Shown: in pieces, positions 1 to 8,466 of the stretch
Layout of the letters: every line of letters starts with the position of its first letter
Position numbering within the stretch: the first letter of the stretch is position 1
Assembly (NCBI RefSeq): GCF_016411825.1
Contig: NZ_JAEKMH010000001.1
Span: 558,001-622,000 of the forward strand
DNA from: Devosia sediminis
Lineage (GTDB): Bacteria; Pseudomonadota; Alphaproteobacteria; Rhizobiales; Devosiaceae
Direction of reading: 5' to 3'
Length of the DNA: 64,000 nt
Notes under the pieces: model-generated
What the model was told of the DNA's origin: nothing
Seen by the model: only the letters and a program-made list of their open reading frames with translations
Database searches by the model: none
Position numbers and translations under genes: made by a program

Positions 1-567
1 TTGCAACCCTGGGCGTATGGAACGTCCGAAATCCGTGAGATACGGGACGACCTGAGCGATGGCTTCGATCATCTCGATAGTTACCTCACCTTGTTCACGC
101 CCTTGAGTCGGAGACTACACAGGAAGCCCGTGGAACTCTCGGGCGAGGAGATACGGAACTATCTTTTCGAGGTGTTCAACGACCGGCTCCGCCGCCACGA
201 CATCAAGTTGGTGGCCACGCCGGCGTTCCGCAGCAAGGTGATACTGGCTTTGCCTCCCATCATCCTGCCAAGCTTCGTGAACATCGTGGACAACGCCATC
301 CACTGGATCACGACCGTGCCGGGCGGGGAACGCGAAATCCTTCTCGATGCGGACGAGGATCTATTTCTCATCTCCAACAGCGGCCCCGGCATCCCGTTGC
401 GCATCGCGGACCGCATCTTCGAATTCGGCGCTACGGAGAAGATAGGCGGACGGGGAATGGGGCTGTTCATCGCGCGTCAGGCGCTGCGCTCGAACGGCCT
501 GGACCTAACATTGCAGGCAGCGGGCGAGAACGTCAGACCGCAGTTCGCGATCGGTCCAAGGGAATAA
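1..567 (+). CDS. Histidine-kinase-type ATPase, C-terminal part (5' end cut by window)
   Basis: The 188 visible residues are a GHKL/HATPase domain. The N-box is seen as NIVDNAIHW near residue 96, the first glycine box as SNSGPGI near 125, and the second as GGRGMGLFIA near 149. The phosphoacceptor histidine and any sensor domain would lie upstream of the window, so it cannot be said whether this is a true kinase. The first codon is TTG, but the frame is open to the edge and the gene is taken as partial. Only 15 bases separate it from the next gene, which carries a receiver domain, so the two probably form one operon and a signalling pair. Kinase-like ATPases paired with unusual receiver proteins occur in predicted prokaryotic conflict systems; that link is inference. 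Confidence 0.8.
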   Translation: MQPWAYGTSEIREIRDDLSDGFDHLDSYLTLFTPLSRRLHRKPVELSGEEIRNYLFEVFNDRLRRHDIKLVATPAFRSKVILALPPIILPSFVNIVDNAIHWITTVPGGEREILLDADEDLFLISNSGPGIPLRIADRIFEFGATEKIGGRGMGLFIARQALRSNGLDLTLQAAGENVRPQFAIGPRE

Positions 568-582
568 TCGGGGGAGTACAAG

Positions 583-2349
583 ATGGCTCAGGCCGCCAAC
601 GCGTTTCAGGACTATCGGTTGTCGGGGGTGCGACGGTTCCTGCAGACTGCCGTCGTCATCGACAACGAGGCGGAGATGCGAGCCGTCCCGGCACCGTCGA
701 CCGAGCCGAAGGTCGCAGTGCGCAAGCCTGCCGGCGTGCTGAAACAAGAACCGGCCTCCGCTGCGGCGCAGCCCGAGTCGGATGAGGTACCCGCCGTCGA
801 GCCCGTGCCCGAAGCCGGGAAACAAAATGCCCCCCTGCACAGCGCAGCAGGCAGCTTGAATGCCAAGCTCCTGACCGATGCCTTCTCGGAGAGGGAGATC
901 ATCTGCGGGCTTTATAGGCCGGAGCCCGGCGAGAACATGGTGTCGTTGGCGACGAACGCAGCCAAGCACGCCGACGTGGTGGTCGTGGACTGGCTGCTGG
1001 AGAACAATTCCTCGGTGAAGGCCGTGGAGATCATCATCGCGATACTCAAGGACGACATCTCGGGCAATGGCAGGCTACGCCTGCTGTCCGTCTACACGTC
1101 CCAGAACGGCGTCTCCGTGATCGCGAAGGAACTGTTCGATCAGATCGTCGCCGTCCCGGAGCTGGCCGACAAATTTACCCTGTCGGGGGTGGCGATCGTC
1201 GGCGCCAACGTCCGCATCTGTGTGCTGAGTAAACCCCAGTCGATCGGGGATGACGACGTCGAGAAGGTGAGCGAACAGGACCTGCCCGAACGCCTTCTCA
1301 AGGAGTTCGTGCACCTCTCCGCCGGTCTGCTGACCAGTTTCGCCTTGCACTCCATCTCCGCCGTGAGACGATCCGCCCACCACGTCGTGGCGGTGTTCGG
1401 CGAGGAACTGGACGGCGCTTATCTGGCCCACCGGTCGACACTAGTCGATCCCGACGAGGCCGTGGAGTTCGCGATCAACCTGCTCCTGGGCGAGCTGCAG
1501 AATGCGATAGCGGTCGATGAAAGGCTTGACGGCCAGATCGGTTCGGACGTGCTGAATTCATGGGTGGACGTCAAGAGCGTCTCCCATAAGTTCGTGAAGG
1601 GCGGCGCCGAGGCCTCGCCGGAAATCGTCAAGGAGTTCGTTGTCGGTGGATTCGCCAAGCTGAAGGCGACCAAGGACAAGCTGACAAAAGCGGACGGCAC
1701 CGCCGCCGAAGGTGGTCTCGGCGGACACAACGTCGGGGAAGTATTCTACGCAAGCGCCGCGGACGCATGGCAGAGGCAGATCGAGTTCGCCAGGCTGAGC
1801 GCCTTCAAGCGAGAGGCTTACGGGCGAACCCGGTTGCCGCAAGGTTGGCTCCCTACGTTGACGCTCGGGTCCGTCCTCAAGGTTAGAGGCCCGAAGAACG
1901 AGGCCGAGAAGCCGAACTACGATGATCTGGGCGCCAACTATCTGGTGTGTATGCAGCCGAGATGCGACAGCGTGCGCCTTGCGGGAGCGACGGGCTTCCC
2001 GTTCCAGACAGGGGAGGCAGCAACGAAGGAGTTCAACCTGGTGGTGAAGGAACGGGATCTGTCGGCAGGAACCCCGCTGATCATCAGCGGGAAGCCCGGC
2101 AGCACCCAGGTCGTCAAGTTCGAAGCCGATCCTGACGCGAAATCCGTGAGGGCGAAGAAGGACGGCGACGATTTCATCTTCACCGACAGCAAGGGGCGGG
2201 AGTATTTCTGGCTCGGCGACATCAAGGACATGAAGGCCCAGCACGACGCCAGCGCTCTGGCCGCAAGCGTACATCGGGTAGGGCTGGTGGAACTCGAATT
2301 CCTTCGCCTCGCCGCAGCGAAGGAGATCAAGGTCCCGCAAGCCAAGTGA
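583..2349 (+). CDS. Receiver-domain protein with large unknown C-terminal region
   Basis: 588 residues. The N terminus looks like a divergent response-regulator receiver: strand 1 with the acidic pair at VVIDNEAE (D27), the likely phosphoacceptor D136 in DVVVVDWLL, and the conserved hydroxyl at VYTSQ (about 172). Between strand 1 and the rest lies a Pro/Ala/Glu-rich insert (about residues 35-90), which is unusual for a receiver. Residues 200-588 match no family I recognise and show no DNA-binding helix-turn-helix. A good ribosome-binding site (GGGGGAG) precedes the ATG. It directly follows the kinase-type ATPase gene and converges with a nuclease-like gene. The arrangement resembles predicted immune systems that use a response-receiver domain in place of a transcription factor. 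Domain assignment is moderate; function is unknown. Confidence 0.7.
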   Translation: MAQAANAFQDYRLSGVRRFLQTAVVIDNEAEMRAVPAPSTEPKVAVRKPAGVLKQEPASAAAQPESDEVPAVEPVPEAGKQNAPLHSAAGSLNAKLLTDAFSEREIICGLYRPEPGENMVSLATNAAKHADVVVVDWLLENNSSVKAVEIIIAILKDDISGNGRLRLLSVYTSQNGVSVIAKELFDQIVAVPELADKFTLSGVAIVGANVRICVLSKPQSIGDDDVEKVSEQDLPERLLKEFVHLSAGLLTSFALHSISAVRRSAHHVVAVFGEELDGAYLAHRSTLVDPDEAVEFAINLLLGELQNAIAVDERLDGQIGSDVLNSWVDVKSVSHKFVKGGAEASPEIVKEFVVGGFAKLKATKDKLTKADGTAAEGGLGGHNVGEVFYASAADAWQRQIEFARLSAFKREAYGRTRLPQGWLPTLTLGSVLKVRGPKNEAEKPNYDDLGANYLVCMQPRCDSVRLAGATGFPFQTGEAATKEFNLVVKERDLSAGTPLIISGKPGSTQVVKFEADPDAKSVRAKKDGDDFIFTDSKGREYFWLGDIKDMKAQHDASALAASVHRVGLVELEFLRLAAAKEIKVPQAK

Positions 2350-2423
2350 GAGGACACAAATGTCGCCGAAGCACGACTGGTCCGTACCTGATATCTCTCG
2401 GGCGCGGAATTGCCCTCGGTACC

Positions 2424-4058
2424 TCAACTCACCCTGACTTCGACGGACAGACCGGGAAAACGGTATTCGTTGACGACTGTTTTCCAGTGCCTCGCAGCCG
2501 GGCGATCCGCTCTCCGAACAAGAGCCGCGAGGAAGTTATCGTCGCGGTTCTCGGACACTGTCCTCGCGAGCCGCGGCCAACTCGTCCAGATGGCGCGGCG
2601 GTCGAAGGTCCTCGTCGCCACGAAATCGGCGACGTGGCGCGTGAGGACCATCAGCGATACGGGGCGGTCGCTGCCGTGCGCGAGGTGGAGCGCCTTACAG
2701 ACATCTGCGGAGTTCCTGCCTGCGATCCAACGGTGAACGCGCTCAACCCACTCGTTGGCCTTCACGAGATTGGTGCGGCGACTTTCGCGTTCCGCCAATG
2801 ATCGCCCGTATATGTCCGGCCATTTCAATTGGATGAGACAGAGTTCCCCCGTTTTCCTGTCTACGACCGCGGCGTCCACGTCGGTCAGATCGGACCCGTC
2901 ATCCTTCTGCAGATTGAACCCGTGCCCAGGCACGAAGTATCGCTCGGAGCCCAACTCCTCGGCCAGATCCGTCCTGAACACCGCCTCGCGGGCATTCAAC
3001 GACCTGTCCCAGTCACGACGATGCAAATGACGGAGCTGACCGGTCATGCCGGCAATCGGGTTCATCAACGCCCCGAACATCGGCAGCAGAACGAAGTCGC
3101 GCCCGAAGTCGATATAGTACGGTATGGGAATCTCATGATTCCGGTCGAGACGCGCCGCCGCGTCCGCATCCAGCCCGAGCAGATCCAGCACTTGGCGACC
3201 CTTGGTCCCTCCGCCCCAAAGTTCATGGATATCCTCCTTCCGGGAGAAGACGGTGAGAAGATTTCTCAGGTTCAGCCGGGGCTGCTGCGACTTCAGCTTG
3301 GTTGCGCAGGCGATATGATGAAGCACCTTCCCGTATGCCTCGACCGATACACCGTTCCATTCATCGAAACTGCGGCCTCCGATCATGGATGCCGGGGGTA
3401 GGCTATCCAACTCGGCGGTGCCCGCGGCGAATACTTCCGCAAGGTCGCGATGGTACCCAAACGTTTCTTCGTCGGGGTCGTAGGCTATGGACCAGCCTCC
3501 CGCAGCAGTGGTGTAGCTGCCGATTCGTCGTCCGATGATCTCCTTCCTCGCCACCAGACTGCTCTCCAGCTTAGCGAGCCGCAGGCGTTGCTGCGCGCCT
3601 AGCCAGCCCCCTTCGGCTCGCTCCCCGGCCTCCGGTCCGTCGTCCTCGACTTCGATGACGAGTTTGTCGGAGGACGGGAAACTGATTTCCGCTAGTCCGT
3701 AGCGTTCGAGCGAGGCCAACCGATGCACCACCGAGAACTTGCCGCATTCGATCAGGTGATCGTCGGCAAGGCGGGCGAGTCGGGAATCCGACGGCGCCCA
3801 TGGGACGCCCCCCGGGTCATCACGGAGCAGCGTCAACAGTGGTGCCAGAGCGGTGCTCGCCCCCGACATCATTAGGTTTCGGGCGGTATCCTGTTCCAGC
3901 AATTCCGCCCCGTTGGGCGCCACATGAAATGCGAAAGCCGTTTCATCTAGGGAGCGAACCAGTTCGAGCAAGAGCTGGCGCTCTAGGCCAGCCCAGGCGC
4001 GTCCGACACCAGCCAGGTAGTCGCTGCGGATTTTTTCGATGCGGGTGACGGCTTCCAA
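2424..4058 (-). CDS. Large protein with PD-(D/E)XK-like nuclease signature
   Basis: 544 residues, starting with TTG preceded by GAGGAT at good spacing. The N-terminal 360 residues are helical and not assigned. Near residues 393-412 there is a strand-turn-strand pattern, DVDAAVVD followed by CLIQLKW (D393/D395, Q410, K412), which fits a PD-(D/E)XK nuclease core with the variant QxK. A possible upstream acidic residue is E368/E369. It is convergent with the receiver gene, 74 bases away. The nuclease call rests on this short motif only. A structure-based search (HHpred, AlphaFold plus Foldseek) that placed residues 360-430 in the restriction-endonuclease fold would support it. Confidence 0.6.
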   Translation of the reverse strand: MEAVTRIEKIRSDYLAGVGRAWAGLERQLLLELVRSLDETAFAFHVAPNGAELLEQDTARNLMMSGASTALAPLLTLLRDDPGGVPWAPSDSRLARLADDHLIECGKFSVVHRLASLERYGLAEISFPSSDKLVIEVEDDGPEAGERAEGGWLGAQQRLRLAKLESSLVARKEIIGRRIGSYTTAAGGWSIAYDPDEETFGYHRDLAEVFAAGTAELDSLPPASMIGGRSFDEWNGVSVEAYGKVLHHIACATKLKSQQPRLNLRNLLTVFSRKEDIHELWGGGTKGRQVLDLLGLDADAAARLDRNHEIPIPYYIDFGRDFVLLPMFGALMNPIAGMTGQLRHLHRRDWDRSLNAREAVFRTDLAEELGSERYFVPGHGFNLQKDDGSDLTDVDAAVVDRKTGELCLIQLKWPDIYGRSLAERESRRTNLVKANEWVERVHRWIAGRNSADVCKALHLAHGSDRPVSLMVLTRHVADFVATRTFDRRAIWTSWPRLARTVSENRDDNFLAALVRRADRPAARHWKTVVNEYRFPGLSVEVRVS

Positions 4059-4248
4059 CAGCTATCCTCGTCTCGTGCGGCAACGTCGAAACACCGATTG
4101 CAGCTCCTTAGGGCCGTCAGTCGTCCGCCAGCGGTCAAAATTCGGCATTCCAAAATGCCCAATAGAACCTCAGCTTCCATCGACACTGCGATCGCAAGAC
4201 AGGACGCGATGACCGCCACTTGATAAGGTGGGGTTTTCGCCACCCACT

Positions 4249-5175
4249 ATGCATGACCACATCTGCGCCGCGGAGGAAATATTGTCTAGCATTGCCCGGG
4301 CATGGATCATGTTCGCCCCAGACCGGTGGGGACAGATAGACAAGTTCCACAAGTTCTGGTCGCCGACGTACGAATTCGCCAGCCGCGATCAACGCGCATT
4401 GACCGGCGTTCGCGCGCATTTCGACAAGGCGATAAGGCTTGTTCGTCTTGCTGAGCGGCTGAGACCTAATCTCAGACGCGACATAGATCAGCTCAACAAG
4501 AACGGTTTCACCCCGGCAGAACATGCCCGGGAGTTGGCCACGATAATAGAAGCCGCGATCCTAGAGCTCTATTCATCTATCGACTGCACCGTGAAGGTCC
4601 TCCGCGCAGTTTATGGCCCAGGGACGAAAGGATTCCAGGATTCGACCCGCAAGACTTTCCAGAAGCCACATCGAATGCAAGTAACGTTCCCGGATGAACT
4701 AAAGGCCCAACTCGTTGGCGCTACGTGGTATGGGCGATTGCAGCGGCTGCGGGACGATCTCACCCATCTCGACACCGGGCATGTGCATCTCGATGAAGGG
4801 TCGGATGCGGTGCGGTATAGCCACTACGGAATGAAGGAGGGGGCGGCCCCACTCACGATCCCCAACGTGTTCGCATGGTTCTTCGAACTTTTCGAGCAGG
4901 TGAACAGCTTTCTGGGAGCAATTTTCCACCACTTGAACGCAACTCTAAAGGACGAACCGGTCTTCCAGATGTGCGGTATGGTGGATGGTCGCGTGCTGCA
5001 TCGCTATGTCAGCCCCGTAGGAAATCTGACATTCGATAGCGGCTCTTGCGGTGCCTGGATCTGGTTCGAGCGTCCAGAGAATCCTAGCTGCCCGTTCAAG
5101 GATCAGTGCGGCGCGTACAGCAGGAAAGCACCACCGCAGGGTTGGGAAACAGATGCGACGGCCTTGGACTCCTGA
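4249..5175 (+). CDS. Uncharacterised HEPN-like protein with C-terminal cysteines
   Basis: About 308 residues from the ATG at 4249; an in-frame GTG at 4228 is an alternative start. Neither has a convincing ribosome-binding site. The N-terminal two thirds is predicted helical by eye and contains R168-D-D-L-T-H173, matching the R-x4-6-H motif of HEPN RNases. The C-terminal 70 residues hold four cysteines (about C242, C267, C281, C287), including CPFKDQC, and could bind a metal. I recognise no full-length family. It sits between the nuclease-like gene and an AbiU2-like gene, so a role in defence or RNA processing is plausible but inferred. The motif alone could arise by chance. Confidence 0.6.
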   Translation: MHDHICAAEEILSSIARAWIMFAPDRWGQIDKFHKFWSPTYEFASRDQRALTGVRAHFDKAIRLVRLAERLRPNLRRDIDQLNKNGFTPAEHARELATIIEAAILELYSSIDCTVKVLRAVYGPGTKGFQDSTRKTFQKPHRMQVTFPDELKAQLVGATWYGRLQRLRDDLTHLDTGHVHLDEGSDAVRYSHYGMKEGAAPLTIPNVFAWFFELFEQVNSFLGAIFHHLNATLKDEPVFQMCGMVDGRVLHRYVSPVGNLTFDSGSCGAWIWFERPENPSCPFKDQCGAYSRKAPPQGWETDATALDS

Positions 5176-5317
5176 ACCAGAACGCGCCGAGTGGAATTCC
5201 AGACTGTTGAGCATCGTGTTCCGCGACGCCGGTGGGAACGGAGCGCTAAGTGAAGTCGGCGATCAATGAAACCCTGGCGCGGATTTCCTGCTGCACTTGG
5301 CCGCCGCTAGGCGACCA

Positions 5318-6079
5318 TCACCTACCTAGGATCGAGAAGTTGCAGTTGCCCCATAGCGCTTCCGCCCTCTCACGTTGGAGTTTACGGTTTTCCTCGAGGT
5401 CGAAATTGGTGCCGGTTATCCAGAGGTAGAGGTCTTCCATCACTTGGGTCGTGATTGCGAGCAGCTCTTTTTCATCCCCGTACTTCATCGGCGCCACGGT
5501 CGTCTTGTCCTCGGCGCGCGTTCTCTCCAAGGCGTGGGCCAAGTCCCTGTCGCGAAGATTGCGAACCGAACCCACCAAGTCGGACTCAAGCGTGTCAGGT
5601 ACCGATTTCCGCAGGGAGGTCAGCACCGCAAGGGCCTTGCCGGCTTCTTCCTGTCGCATCTTGGCATTGTAGTTGGCGAACTCGGTTCGAGACGAGGACT
5701 CCGATGCGGTCCGATCCGGCCAGAAATTACGCACATCGGCCACCAGTCTTTTTACAACGTCGTCGCGGTCGATCAGCGCATGAACCGTTGGAATGCTGTT
5801 GTGGGCCAGAGTGTAGTCCGGCTTGTCCCAAAGGGCGCATAGCTGGACGATCTCGAATCCATGCATCGCTCTCTGAAAGACGTTGAAGGCATGTCCGGCG
5901 GTGGACGGGGGGATTTGGCCGGAGAGCAATGGAGAATAGACGATCAAGGCGTTGCTCTCCGCCAACGCCAACAGGCCGCTGATCCGGGCCACGACTTGTT
6001 TGATCTTGAGCTTTGCCTTTTCCGCTCGCTCGTCTGTGGACATGCGCTCTAAAACATCTGGTAAGGTGGGGCGAGGCAT
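5318..6079 (-). CDS. AbiU2-like HEPN-domain protein
   Basis: 253 residues, mostly alpha-helical. The key segment is RNLRDRDLAH, where R176 and H182 form the R-x5-H catalytic motif of HEPN ribonucleases. Overall layout (long helices, an FNVFQRAMHGFEIVQL helix at 65-80, the motif at 173-182, a C-terminal helix ending LYLWITG) resembles the HEPN/AbiU2 family, named after the lactococcal abortive-infection protein AbiU. Such proteins are thought to cleave RNA and stop growth upon phage attack. It is the island gene closest to the tRNA and points towards the 4249 gene, leaving a 142-base convergent gap with no recognisable feature. Family call moderate, function inferred. Confidence 0.6.
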   Translation of the reverse strand: MPRPTLPDVLERMSTDERAEKAKLKIKQVVARISGLLALAESNALIVYSPLLSGQIPPSTAGHAFNVFQRAMHGFEIVQLCALWDKPDYTLAHNSIPTVHALIDRDDVVKRLVADVRNFWPDRTASESSSRTEFANYNAKMRQEEAGKALAVLTSLRKSVPDTLESDLVGSVRNLRDRDLAHALERTRAEDKTTVAPMKYGDEKELLAITTQVMEDLYLWITGTNFDLEENRKLQRERAEALWGNCNFSILGR

Positions 6080-6338
6080 CTGACGTTCCGATTGAGGTGG
6101 CGCCGGTCAATCCCGGCCCAAACCACGCTCTCAATTATTAAATTGATGTGCCGTTGGTCCGCCTCAAGGTCATTAGCAGACAAATGGCAGCGTCCCTAGG
6201 CGAGATCAGGCCGGAAACGCTGACACTTCACCGATTCCGGCCTCTTGGGCGCTGCGACTCAAAAATTCTGGTCGTCCATTGTTTTTCTTGCGAAAAATCG
6301 ACTCAGGTATTTCTGGTCGCGTCAAATTGCTGGGAAAG

Positions 6339-6414
6339 TGGTGGGCCCACCAGGACTCGAACCTGGAACCAGACCGTTATGAGCGGTCGGCTCTAACCAT
6401 TGAGCTATAGGCCC
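6339..6414 (-). tRNA. tRNA with CAU anticodon, probably tRNA-Ile2 (lysidine type)
   Basis: A full 76-nt cloverleaf can be folded on the minus strand. The acceptor GGGCCTA pairs with TGGGCCC. The anticodon arm is GACCG-CTCATAA-CGGTC (anticodon CAU). The T arm is CCAGG-TTCGAGT-CCTGG, and the discriminator A is followed by an encoded CCA. The short D loop and GGGCCUA acceptor resemble tRNA-Ile(CAU), in which TilS converts C34 to lysidine, more than elongator or initiator tRNA-Met. The initiator is excluded because C1-A72 mismatch features are absent. Isotype assignment is likely but not certain. Confidence 0.9.
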
Positions 6415-6571
6415 CCGTGCGCGTCATAGCAGGGTCGGAGCGGCTGTCAAAGGTGGATTGCGCGCTGCGCTCGCTTCGCTCACATCTGCGTCTTGCGGCG
6501 CAAAAGCGCAAGATCGGTCGGGCGGGGGAAAAGCTCTCGTGGTGAGTTGGGCTGGCCACGACGGAGTGACG

Positions 6572-7456
6572 ATGACGACGGCACAGGACCACTATTTTGC
6601 GCGGATGCGGCGGGCGCTGGATCATATCGACCAGCACCTCGACGATGACCTGGACCTCGACCGCGTGAGTGCGGTTGCGGCCTTTTCCAAGTTCCACTTT
6701 CACCGGCAATTCGCCGCCACTTTCGGGGTGACGCTGCACCGTTATGTGCAACTGGCCCGGATGCAGCGGGCGGCGTCGGGGCTGGTGGCGGCGGACGGGC
6801 CCAGCGTCACCGAGATCGCAATGGATGCGGGCTATGACGCGCCCGAGGCCTTTGCCCGCGCCTTTCGGCAAAGGGTCGGGTCTTCGCCCTCGTCATTCCG
6901 GGATGCGCCCGATTGGGACTCGTGGCTGGCGGCCTTTCGGCCATTGGACAATGCAAGGACCAGACTCATGCAGATCATTTTCGAATCCGGCGACGTGACT
7001 ATTACGACGCTCGACCCCATTCCCGTCGCCATGCTGGAGCATCGCGGCGACCGGGCCAACCTGCCCCGGACGTTCGACACCTATCGGCAATGGCGGCAGG
7101 CGGCGGGGCTCTCGGCCGAGCGCAATCCGACCTATATGGTGTTTCGCTCGGAGCGCGAGCCGGCCGTGCCAGAAGACTACAGCATGGATCTCTGCGTGGG
7201 GACGGACCTTCCCGTCGCGGCGGATGATGCGGTGATGAAGGCGGGCACCATCCCGGGTGGGCGCTGCGCGGTGCTGCGCTATCCGGGGCAAACCAAAAAT
7301 CTCGAACCGGCGGCGCTTTATCTTTATCGCGACTGGCTGCCGCAGAGCGGGGAGGAGGCGCGTGATTTTCCGATGTTCAGCAAGCGGTACCTGGCCCTGC
7401 TACCTGGCGCGGGCGTGCATGAAGCGGTGACGGAAGTATACCTGCCGCTGAAATAG
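6572..7456 (+). CDS. AraC-family regulator with GyrI-like effector domain
   Basis: 294 residues from the ATG at 6572; ACGGAG lies 5-6 bases upstream, and GTG 6566 is an alternative. Residues 1-105 contain the two helix-turn-helix motifs of the AraC/XylS DNA-binding domain (HRQFAATFGVTLHRYVQLARM and EIAMDAGYDAPEAFARAFRQ). Residues 130-294 match the GyrI-like small-molecule-binding fold that follows such domains in Rob/SoxS-type and BmrR-like multidrug regulators. It lies 157 bases from the tRNA and is transcribed away from it. Its target is not evident; no efflux gene is next to it. The 205 bases downstream to 7661 hold nothing recognisable. Confidence 0.88.
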   Translation: MTTAQDHYFARMRRALDHIDQHLDDDLDLDRVSAVAAFSKFHFHRQFAATFGVTLHRYVQLARMQRAASGLVAADGPSVTEIAMDAGYDAPEAFARAFRQRVGSSPSSFRDAPDWDSWLAAFRPLDNARTRLMQIIFESGDVTITTLDPIPVAMLEHRGDRANLPRTFDTYRQWRQAAGLSAERNPTYMVFRSEREPAVPEDYSMDLCVGTDLPVAADDAVMKAGTIPGGRCAVLRYPGQTKNLEPAALYLYRDWLPQSGEEARDFPMFSKRYLALLPGAGVHEAVTEVYLPLK

Positions 7457-7661
7457 CAGAAGGCGAGGGTGCGTTGCTTTTGCAGGCGTGGCGGGGTATT
7501 TCAACGCCACGGTCTGCAGTTCACCGAGGCGTCGCCGTCCCGACAAGGGAAGCTAAACCTGCCTAGTCCTCAAGTCTTCGACAGCACCCCTCCAGTGCCC
7601 GTCGCAAGCCGGCGACCATCGACACCGCCTCGGCGGATATGGGCGCGTTCGAGGATGAACC

Positions 7662-8183
7662 ATGTCGAGACAGATCCTGTCACTCACCATTGCCGACCTG
7701 TCGGCCTTTGCCAAAAGCCTGCGCGAGCAGATCACCAGGCTCGATGAGAAACCCAGCCATGTCGACATGCTCAACATGCTGGCGCGCGCGGCCGGCTTCC
7801 GGAACTACCAGCACCTCAAAGCCGTGACGGAAGAAGCGCCGCCGGCAGACCTGATTGACCTGAAGCTGGTGGAAAAGGTTGGGCGGCACTTCGACGCCGA
7901 TGGCGTGCTGCTGCGCTGGCCGAGCAAGAACAGCCTGCAGCCGCTGTGCCTCTGGGCGCTATGGGCCCGGATGGAGCCGGGGCGCGACTATGCCGACAGG
8001 GAGAATACCGAGCTGCTCAATGCCTGGGCGAGTTTCGGCGACCATGCGCTGCTACGTCGGGCGATGGTGGACATGGGCTATGTGAGCCGCACGCCGGATG
8101 GGCGGACCTATAGGCGGATCGAGCAGAAGCCGCCGGCGGAGCTGTCGGCGTTGCTGAAGCGGATCACTCCGCAGCCGGCCTAG
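7662..8183 (+). CDS. DUF2087 domain-containing protein
   Basis: 173 residues. The C-terminal half (about 85-160) matches DUF2087: RWPSKN, then LCLWALWARMEPGRDY, then LNAWASFGDHALLRRAMVDMGYVSRT, a winged-helix-like domain often found behind ArsR or MerR-type regulators. The N-terminal half (LTIADLSAFAKSLREQI, MLARAAGFRNYQHLKA) is a short helical region that I see in similar stand-alone proteins. It may be a nucleic-acid-binding protein, but no function is known. It ends one base before the convergent small gene at 8185. Confidence 0.8.
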   Translation: MSRQILSLTIADLSAFAKSLREQITRLDEKPSHVDMLNMLARAAGFRNYQHLKAVTEEAPPADLIDLKLVEKVGRHFDADGVLLRWPSKNSLQPLCLWALWARMEPGRDYADRENTELLNAWASFGDHALLRRAMVDMGYVSRTPDGRTYRRIEQKPPAELSALLKRITPQPA

Positions 8184-8184
8184 C

Positions 8185-8403
8185 CTAGACCCGCTTGGAC
8201 ATGCGCTGCATGGCGATCTTGGAAATCAGGTCGCCTGTAGCCTGGGTGTTGTTCTGCTGAATGGTGGCGAAGCCGTTGGCCAGGTTGGCGTTTTTCTGCA
8301 CGATGGCGGCGGCTTCGGCACGGCGGGCACGCATCTGCTGCATCCTCTCATAGGGCGGAAGCTGGTGCATGTTGAAGCGGGTGATTTTTCCAGAAATAGC
8401 CAT
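8185..8403 (-). CDS. Small conserved hypothetical protein, paralogue of the next gene
   Basis: 72 residues from ATG 8403; an in-frame TTG lies two codons upstream. No family is known to me. It shares a clear pattern with the product of 8467-8688: FNMHQ or YNMHQ, then Y-x-RMQ, then a basic helix, then QKNANLAN-x-FA-x-IQ, then SK-x-AM-x-R-x-SK at the end. The composition (Gln/Asn/Ala/Met-rich, no membrane segment) suggests an amphipathic helical protein. The shared pattern between two tandem reading frames is the best evidence that both are real genes. Ribosome-binding sites are weak. Confidence 0.7.
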   Translation of the reverse strand: MAISGKITRFNMHQLPPYERMQQMRARRAEAAAIVQKNANLANGFATIQQNNTQATGDLISKIAMQRMSKRV

Positions 8404-8466
8404 GCGCAATGATGGGCGCGGGGCGCTTTAATGAAAGCTGAATCTCACAGGATGGTGACCGGACGG

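Larger units (their letters stand above)
1..6338. other. Probable accessory (defence-like) island edge at a tRNA 3' end
   Basis: All genes from the window start to 6079 are poorly characterised and conflict-system-like, and by eye are lower in GC than the core genes after 6.5 kb. The island stops against the CCA end of a tRNA gene on the minus strand, the classical target of tyrosine integrases. No integrase or second attachment site is visible; the other end would be left of the window. The stretch 6080-6338 holds no gene I can support. Confidence 0.4.

Noticed and set aside
6148..6396. 82-residue frame ending in GPTRTRTWNQTVMSGRL
   Set aside because: It reads through the complement of the tRNA gene; this peptide is a well-known artefact of translated tRNA sequence.
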